Assembly (NCBI GenBank): GCA_022709425.1
Contig: JAKLIW010000006.1
Location: 124,001-188,000, forward strand
Reading direction: 5' to 3'
DNA: 64,000 nt
Source: a bacterium
GTDB taxonomy: Bacteria > UBP6 > UBA1177 > JAKLFG01
Shown: piece by piece, positions 59,434 to 64,000 of the stretch
Layout of the letters: each line of letters starts with the position of its first letter
How positions within the stretch are numbered: the first letter of the stretch is position 1
Made by a program: the position numbers and the translations under genes
The notes under the pieces: model-generated
Database searches by the model: none
Seen by the model: only the letters and a program-made list of their open reading frames with translations
What the model was told of the DNA's origin: nothing

Positions 59434-60006
59434 CTACTGACACTTCTCGGGAGTTTGGGCATTAATGCCATCTATCAAGATTCCATCGATGACAGCTTTT
59501 ATTTCGTCGAACTGAGACAAATCGGTCGCGCAATTGAGTGCTACTCCTAAAGATTTTAGTTGAACAAGTACCTTCAATGGTCTAAAATCATTTATGTAGT
59601 TGTTTGTGAGAGTAAGAGTCCTCAAGTTTTCCGCTTCAGTAAGCGGCTCTATGACCCTTATCTTATTAATATCCAGATGCAATATCTCCAACTTTTTCAA
59701 GTTGCGGAGCGGTTCAACCGATTCGATCTGGTTCTGGTTTAGGTCCAATCTTTCAACATTTAATAGCTTCTCCGCCCCTTTCACGGAAACAATACCCACC
59801 TTTGTACAGGCGATCATTTTAATAATTTCCAAGTCTTTGTCATTTTCAATATTATATTTCTGTCCTACAATCTCAGAATAATCTCGAAGACTTTCTTCGA
59901 CACAGGCCTTGAATGCCGGGTCAGGGAATGCTTCTTCGTTGTTGTCACAGCCGGTACAGGCGATGAGGAGTAACAAGGTGGCGATGACACCGGAAATGGA
60001 TCTCAT
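59434..60006 (-). CDS. leucine-rich-repeat lipoprotein
   Basis: A 190-residue lipoprotein (signal with CTGC) carrying four to five 21-22-residue leucine-rich repeats of internalin type: VERLDLNQNQIESVEPLRNLKKLEILHLDINKIRVIEPLTEAENLR. Such repeats bind proteins. Base composition is clearly AT-richer than pdxA upstream, with codons such as TTA and AAT, so it is probably acquired. Its ATG overlaps the pdxA stop in ATGA. Two C-terminal Cys could cap the repeats. Confidence 0.85.
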   Translation of the reverse strand: MRSISGVIATLLLLIACTGCDNNEEAFPDPAFKACVEESLRDYSEIVGQKYNIENDKDLEIIKMIACTKVGIVSVKGAEKLLNVERLDLNQNQIESVEPLRNLKKLEILHLDINKIRVIEPLTEAENLRTLTLTNNYINDFRPLKVLVQLKSLGVALNCATDLSQFDEIKAVIDGILIDGINAQTPEKCQ

Positions 60007-60935
60007 GACACACCCGTCAATTCGACCGCCCAGCGGACCGCTTCGGCGAAACTCTTTTCGGATGCGCTGTTCTTCCCGGCGATCGGAAAGGCGGTCCCAT
60101 GATCGGGCGACGTGCGGACGATGGAAAGACCGAGCGTCGCGTTGACCCCTTCATCGAAATGGAGCAGTTTGAGCGGGCCGAGCACCTGATCGTGGTAGCA
60201 CCCGACATAGATATCGACGCCGGCGGCGCGGCCCGTGGCGAACATCGTATCGGCCGGGAACGGCCCCTCAACGACGATGCCGCGCTGTCTGAGCGCGAAG
60301 AGCGCCGGGGTGAGCACCGCGATCTCTTCGGTGCCGATGGAGCCCGATTCGCCGGCGTGCGGATTGAGCCCCGCGAGCCATATCTTGGGCGGCCGCTTCT
60401 GCCAGCGGGAGAACCAGTCATGCGCCAGCGTCACCTGCCGCACCACCAGATCGACGGTGAGCGCCGCGGGAACGGCGGTGAGCGGTATGTGCCGGGTGAG
60501 GGTGAGCACTTTCATCTGCGTGCCGCCGAGTACCATCGCCACCGCATCGGGCTTTTTCCCGTCGAGTTCGGCGAGCAGTTCGGTGTGCCCCGTGAAGTTG
60601 CCGCGGCTCAGACCGACCGCATGCTTCGCCAGCGGGAGCGTCACCAGCGGTAGGGTGCGCCGTTTCGCCTCGTGGTAGGCGATCTCGACCGCACGGGCCG
60701 CCGCTTCGCCCGCAACGGAGGAGCACTTCCCCGGCTCGGGATGATAGCGTATGTTCAGGTCGATGATCTCAAAGTCATACGGGAGGCTCAGTGCGCGCGA
60801 CCAGTACAAAAGCGCCGTCAGGTCGCCGACGCAGAGGAGCGGCAGATCGGGACGCGCCTTGTGGAATTTCAGCAGCACTTCGGGGCCGATACCGTTGACA
60901 TCGCCGAGGCTGACGATAAGACGCGGGGCGTTCAT
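60003..60935 (-). CDS. pdxA: 4-hydroxythreonine-4-phosphate dehydrogenase
   Basis: A 310-residue enzyme of DXP-dependent vitamin B6 synthesis: VSLGDVNGIGPEVLLK, GNFTGHTELLA with the metal His, GLNPHAGESGSIGTEE, and CYHDQVLGPLKLL, with RTSPDHGTAF near the C-terminus. It is somewhat short at the N-terminus but complete. It overlaps its neighbours on both sides by 4 bp, so translation is coupled with a peptidase-like lipoprotein upstream and the LRR lipoprotein downstream, an unusual setting. Confidence 0.95.
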   Translation of the reverse strand: MNAPRLIVSLGDVNGIGPEVLLKFHKARPDLPLLCVGDLTALLYWSRALSLPYDFEIIDLNIRYHPEPGKCSSVAGEAAARAVEIAYHEAKRRTLPLVTLPLAKHAVGLSRGNFTGHTELLAELDGKKPDAVAMVLGGTQMKVLTLTRHIPLTAVPAALTVDLVVRQVTLAHDWFSRWQKRPPKIWLAGLNPHAGESGSIGTEEIAVLTPALFALRQRGIVVEGPFPADTMFATGRAAGVDIYVGCYHDQVLGPLKLLHFDEGVNATLGLSIVRTSPDHGTAFPIAGKNSASEKSFAEAVRWAVELTGVS

Positions 60936-62281
60936 GGCAGGGTCAGCGCGACACTCTTCTTCGCGCAGTTGTCGTACTCGTCGCAGGCGGTCACGGTCAG
61001 GGTCTTCTTCCCCGTGCCGAGCGTTTTGAGCGCTATCGGGGAAGCGGCGCTCCCCGCCTCGTCGAACGCGGTGATGTTGACGAACATCGTCCGCGGGCCG
61101 TAATCGCCTTTACTGGCCATTCCCGCCGCACCGCACAGGTAGTAGTCGCAGACGAAGTCCTCTTTGACCGGCGAGAGCGCCGCCAGATAATCGTAGCTCT
61201 TCCGCTCAAGAAGTGTTTTGCCCGCCGCATCCGTGATCGTCACGGTGTACCGGCGCGGCGGCAACGGCCAGACGTTGTCGTCCATCATATCGTAGCCTTC
61301 GAACACCACATGGAAATCGGCGGTGAGCGCCGCCGGATCGAGCAGCGCCGAAACGGCGCCGTTGACGAGCGTCACCGACGCGATGACCGGCGGAGTGGTG
61401 TCGGGGTGGGGCAGAAGAAGTTGCAGACCGTTGAGCGGCAACAGATCGCGGGTGAAGATATTGAGGTGGGTATGGTGGAACAGTTCGTTGCTGTAACCGG
61501 TCTCGACCACCGTCCACGAGACGATGAACCCGATCTCGGCGCCGACCGGGAGCACTTCGCCGCTCTCGAACGCCGCTTTGACCGCGTCGCTCACGCTGTC
61601 GGGGTCGATGTGATGATACTGGATGGTGAGGCCGTTCTGTGTCTCGACCACCACCTCGAAATACATCCGGTTCTCTTCGCTACCGCCCGAAAGGCTGTAG
61701 TAGTCGTATCTCACCACGCGGCCCGGCAGGATATTGTAGACGATCGAATTCTCCGGCATGATGATATCGACGCCGGGGTGGAAATACTCGTCGCCCGCCA
61801 GCGGCGAATAGTCCTGAAAACTGATCGTCGTATGGCCGACCGGGTGGGGCTTGTTCTGCGGTTTGAAGGGCCACGCCACGGTCCGTTCGGGTATCCACAG
61901 AAGCGGCGCGAGCACCTCGTCGAGCGCCGTGGTCTCGCAGGCGGTCTCGGCCGCCGTCCCGCGCCGGTAGGTGACAAGCGCGCTTCCCGTCAGGCCGGTC
62001 GGCGGCAGGCAGTCGTTCTCCAGATCGAGCGCCGCCAGCGCATCCTGCACCGCCGACAGATCAGCTTCGTGCATGACAAACGAGGTATCGGCCGTCGCAT
62101 AGGTGCGGTTCACCGCCCCGTCATCAAGAAACAGCACGGCGTGTTGCGGGACAGCGGAGTCGGCGGTCTGTTCGACCGATAGAAATGTCAGCGAGGTATC
62201 GACCAAGATAGGTTTTGATAGAGAAGTATCTTCACAGGCGGAAAGCAGGAGGATCAGGAGCATCGCGGCAATAATGGGCAC
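60932..62281 (-). CDS. M23-like peptidase-domain lipoprotein
   Basis: A 449-residue lipoprotein (signal LLLSAC, Cys16). Residues about 140-280 form a lysostaphin-type M23 fold: H168-P-G-V-D172 in DEYFHPGVDIIMP and H270-T-H272 in LFHHTHLNIF, the zinc ligands, with YHHIDPDS between. Whether it is active is unclear as the remaining surroundings are diverged. The C-terminal 170 residues are beta-rich with DDNVWPLPPRRYTVTI and a Cys pair in FVCDYYLCGAAG. It starts at GTG behind GGAGG, 48 bp after rpsU, and is coupled to pdxA. Confidence 0.82.
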   Translation of the reverse strand: MPIIAAMLLILLLSACEDTSLSKPILVDTSLTFLSVEQTADSAVPQHAVLFLDDGAVNRTYATADTSFVMHEADLSAVQDALAALDLENDCLPPTGLTGSALVTYRRGTAAETACETTALDEVLAPLLWIPERTVAWPFKPQNKPHPVGHTTISFQDYSPLAGDEYFHPGVDIIMPENSIVYNILPGRVVRYDYYSLSGGSEENRMYFEVVVETQNGLTIQYHHIDPDSVSDAVKAAFESGEVLPVGAEIGFIVSWTVVETGYSNELFHHTHLNIFTRDLLPLNGLQLLLPHPDTTPPVIASVTLVNGAVSALLDPAALTADFHVVFEGYDMMDDNVWPLPPRRYTVTITDAAGKTLLERKSYDYLAALSPVKEDFVCDYYLCGAAGMASKGDYGPRTMFVNITAFDEAGSAASPIALKTLGTGKKTLTVTACDEYDNCAKKSVALTLP

Positions 62282-62329
62282 AACGACCTCCGACAGGAAT
62301 GGCCCGAGGGCCGGGGAACGGAAAACGGC

Positions 62330-62545
62330 TTAGAACCGTTTCTTGCGCATGTTCTTTCTGCGACGCCGTTCAGCCTCTTCACGTTTGCGGCGCTCGCGGA
62401 TGCTCGGCGGCTCGAAATGACGCCGTTTCTTGAGCTCTTTGAACAGACCTTCGAGTGCCATCTTTTTCTTAAGGATCTTAATGGCGCGCTCGAGATCGTC
62501 AGTTACCGTGACTTCAAGAGGACCGATGATCTTCGCTCTCTTCAT
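62330..62545 (-). CDS. rpsU: 30S ribosomal protein S21
   Basis: A 71-residue S21: PLEVTVTDDLERAIKILKKKMALEGLFKELKKRRHFEPPSIRERRKREEAERRR matches the family (helix with LERAIK, then the KR-rich tail). It is a late-assembling protein at the 30S platform. I chose the ATG at 62545 because it matches family length, though an in-frame ATG 21 bp upstream is possible. It heads a minus-strand transcript continuing to the M23-like and pdxA genes. Confidence 0.9.
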   Translation of the reverse strand: MKRAKIIGPLEVTVTDDLERAIKILKKKMALEGLFKELKKRRHFEPPSIRERRKREEAERRRRKNMRKKRF

Positions 62546-62604
62546 GCAGTGTTCACCACCTTTCATAGCGGGTTAGAGTTAATCAAAAAACACAAAGCGG
62601 GCCG

Positions 62605-62632
62605 ATTCTAGCCAGAAAACCGCCAAGCGCAA
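62605..62632 (-). promoter_or_regulatory. rpsU promoter
   Basis: On the minus strand TTGCGC and TAGAAT are 16 bp apart, about 60 bp before the start of rpsU. Confidence 0.5.
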
Positions 62633-62696
62633 GAAATTTTTTCAGCACATTGTCGCCGTGCTTTTGTAAATATATTTTACCTGTTGCCGCATGACA

Positions 62697-62764
62697 CGTA
62701 AAGTCGCTTTACGCCTAGTTGGCGCCGAAAACTAATGATATTAGTATGTTGTGAATGGCACAAC
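62697..62764. repeat. three consecutive inverted repeats upstream of the GT4 gene
   Basis: Perfect hairpins in series: CGTAAAG-TCG-CTTTACG (62697-62713), ACTAAT-GAT-ATTAGT (62731-62745) and GTTGTG-AATGG-CACAAC (62748-62764). They lie between the rpsU promoter and the glycosyltransferase start in a 270-bp gap without genes, and could be regulator sites or RNA structure of the leader. Confidence 0.55.
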
Positions 62765-62815
62765 CATTGCTTCTACACGCGGCCTTTTTATATTGAAGGA
62801 AAGGAGCGGAGACCC

Positions 62816-64000
62816 GTGAGCGGCAAACGGCCGATAAAGATAGCGCTTTTCACCGAAGTGCTCAAGGAACATCTCGACGGCGTCACCAACACCCTCTACC
62901 AGATCATCGACCGTATCCCGAAGGACCGGTTCGAATATCTCTTCATCACCAGTTACCCGCCCAGCGATACGGTAAAACTCCCCTTCCCGGTCATCACGGT
63001 ACCGAAGATCGCCTTTCCGACCAACCCCGACTACCCCATCTCGATCCCCTTCTTCAACAGTCAGCTCCGCGACGCGCTCGACGAATTCCAGCCCGACATC
63101 ATCCACCTGACCACCCCCTTCACGCTGGGCAACTATGCGCTCTCCTACGGTCAGGAACAGGGGATCCCGGTGCTCGCCACCTATCACACCCACTTCATCA
63201 GCTACATCGAATACTACTTCCGCTATCTGCCGCTGTTCTCCCGCCTGCTTGACCGCGGCGGCCGACGCTACATGAACTGGTTCTACAACAAATGCGACCT
63301 CATCTATGTGCCGACCGAGAGCATCATGGACGAACTGCTCGACTGCGGTATCGAGCGGCGCCGCATGGTCATCTGGGGACGCGGCATCGATACGGCGCTG
63401 TTCAGTCCCGACAACCGCGACCCGGTATTCATGGACAAGCTCTGCGGCGCGGGGACGCGGCGGGTGCTGTTCGTCAGCCGGTTGGTGTGGGAAAAAGAGT
63501 TGAAGACACTCGCCGGGGTCTATGAACTGCTCACCGAATCGCATCCCGATGTCCGGTTCGTCGTCACCGGCGACGGTCCGCGGCGCAAGGAGCTGGAACG
63601 GCTCATGCCCGACGCGGTATTCACCGGCAAACTGGTCAAACAGGAGCTGGCGAAAGTATATGCCTCCAGCGATGTGTTCATATTTCCGTCGATAACCGAG
63701 ACCTTCGGCAATGTCGTCCTCGAGGCGATGGCCTCCGGGCTCACACCGGTGGTCGCGGCGCAGGGCGGCCCGAAGGGTATCGTGCAGGACGGCGTCACCG
63801 GGTTCCACGCCAAACCGAAGGACCCGAACGATTTCCACCAGAAAATAGCGCGGATCCTCGACGACCCGAAAAAGGCCGCCGCGATGGCGCGCCGCGCCGC
63901 CGAATACGCCCACCGCCAGCAGTGGGACATGCTCTGCGAGGATATGTTCTCGTCGTATGAGCGGATCGCCGGCCGTTTCGCCCCCACCGCACCGGAGAAG
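62816..64000 (+). CDS. family 4 glycosyltransferase (partial, runs off window)
   Basis: An open frame of 395 codons to the window edge with no stop. It begins at GTG behind GGAAAGGAGCGGAG. The N-terminal fold has IALFTEVLKEHLDGVTNTLYQII, PDIIHLTTPFTLG and LATYHTHFISY; the C-terminal fold has VLFVSRLVWEKELKTL, FVVTGDGPRRKELE and the nucleotide-sugar site FPSITETFGNVVLEAMASGLTPVVAAQGGP with the E-x7-E motif. It resembles MgtA/PimB-like alpha-mannosyl- or SQD2-like transferases acting on lipids; the sugar is uncertain. Confidence 0.92.
   Translation, partial: MSGKRPIKIALFTEVLKEHLDGVTNTLYQIIDRIPKDRFEYLFITSYPPSDTVKLPFPVITVPKIAFPTNPDYPISIPFFNSQLRDALDEFQPDIIHLTTPFTLGNYALSYGQEQGIPVLATYHTHFISYIEYYFRYLPLFSRLLDRGGRRYMNWFYNKCDLIYVPTESIMDELLDCGIERRRMVIWGRGIDTALFSPDNRDPVFMDKLCGAGTRRVLFVSRLVWEKELKTLAGVYELLTESHPDVRFVVTGDGPRRKELERLMPDAVFTGKLVKQELAKVYASSDVFIFPSITETFGNVVLEAMASGLTPVVAAQGGPKGIVQDGVTGFHAKPKDPNDFHQKIARILDDPKKAAAMARRAAEYAHRQQWDMLCEDMFSSYERIAGRFAPTAPEK

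Noticed and set aside
62741..63913. 390-codon open frame on the minus strand opposite the glycosyltransferase gene
   Set aside because: The plus-strand frame has all GT4 motifs and a ribosome site; it is simply cut by the window edge.

Overview
The window is a 64 kb chromosomal stretch of a high-GC bacterium with a Gram-negative cell plan (outer-membrane barrels, many lipoproteins, a thiol-redox membrane protein). Several families point to a deltaproteobacterial or Myxococcota-like lineage, probably uncultured: an MglB/MglA polarity pair, a Ser/Thr kinase with an HRDISPQN loop, lipoproteins with Myxococcus-type Cys-rich modules and Asp/Thr tethers, and a CFIATxxYGS domain fused to an outer-membrane barrel. 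I cannot place it more precisely from sequence alone. I saw no transposase, integrase, phage structural gene or CRISPR array.

Layout. 1-7.9 kb (minus): an operon of a PEGA-domain protein, a 1543-residue Cys-rich/beta-helix lipoprotein, a DUF4416 protein, a nucleoside-phosphorylase-like protein and a TPR lipoprotein. 8-10.2 kb: pssA, a NamZ/DUF1343 protein and a 46-residue lipoprotein. 10.2-17.7 kb: the translation/export block ffh-rpsP-khpA-rimM-(FAD reductase)-trmD-SPOUT methyltransferase-rplS, then a secreted protein and ribD, whose 3' end lies in a REPIN-like repeat. 17.7-22.4 kb (minus): argS, a CoA-binding protein, a TlpA-like thioredoxin and a lipoprotein. 22.4-24.2 kb: an AT-rich two-gene island (HTH protein plus unknown 370-residue protein) preceded by two tandem palindromic 32-bp repeats. 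24.3-32.1 kb: pepF, pgpA, a MarR regulator, a Cys-rich lipoprotein, tadA abutting two tRNA-Ser genes and the SRP RNA, a CcdA-thioredoxin fusion and aroA.

32.1-36.1 kb holds the most surprising gene: a clear homologue of the eukaryotic ERG2 sterol isomerase/sigma-1 receptor family, in an operon with a FadL-like outer-membrane protein and a lipoprotein. 36.2-39.8 kb is mglB-mglA-zinc ribbon-lemA-HtpX-like protease. 39.8-50.3 kb: aspC and a Ser/Thr kinase, divergent asd, the CFI/barrel fusion, truA, a GT2 glycosyltransferase, birA and tcdA. 50.4-64 kb: more secreted proteins and lipoproteins, including M14, M1 and M23 peptidases, with an HD hydrolase, add, an HU protein, pdxA, rpsU and a GT4 glycosyltransferase cut by the window edge.

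Housekeeping genes sit in short operons with recognisable sigma-70-type promoters, often with a TTGCnT variant at -35. About a third of the genes encode exported proteins, most of them lipoproteins tethered by Asp/Thr-rich linkers. Promoter calls are by eye and should be treated as candidates.
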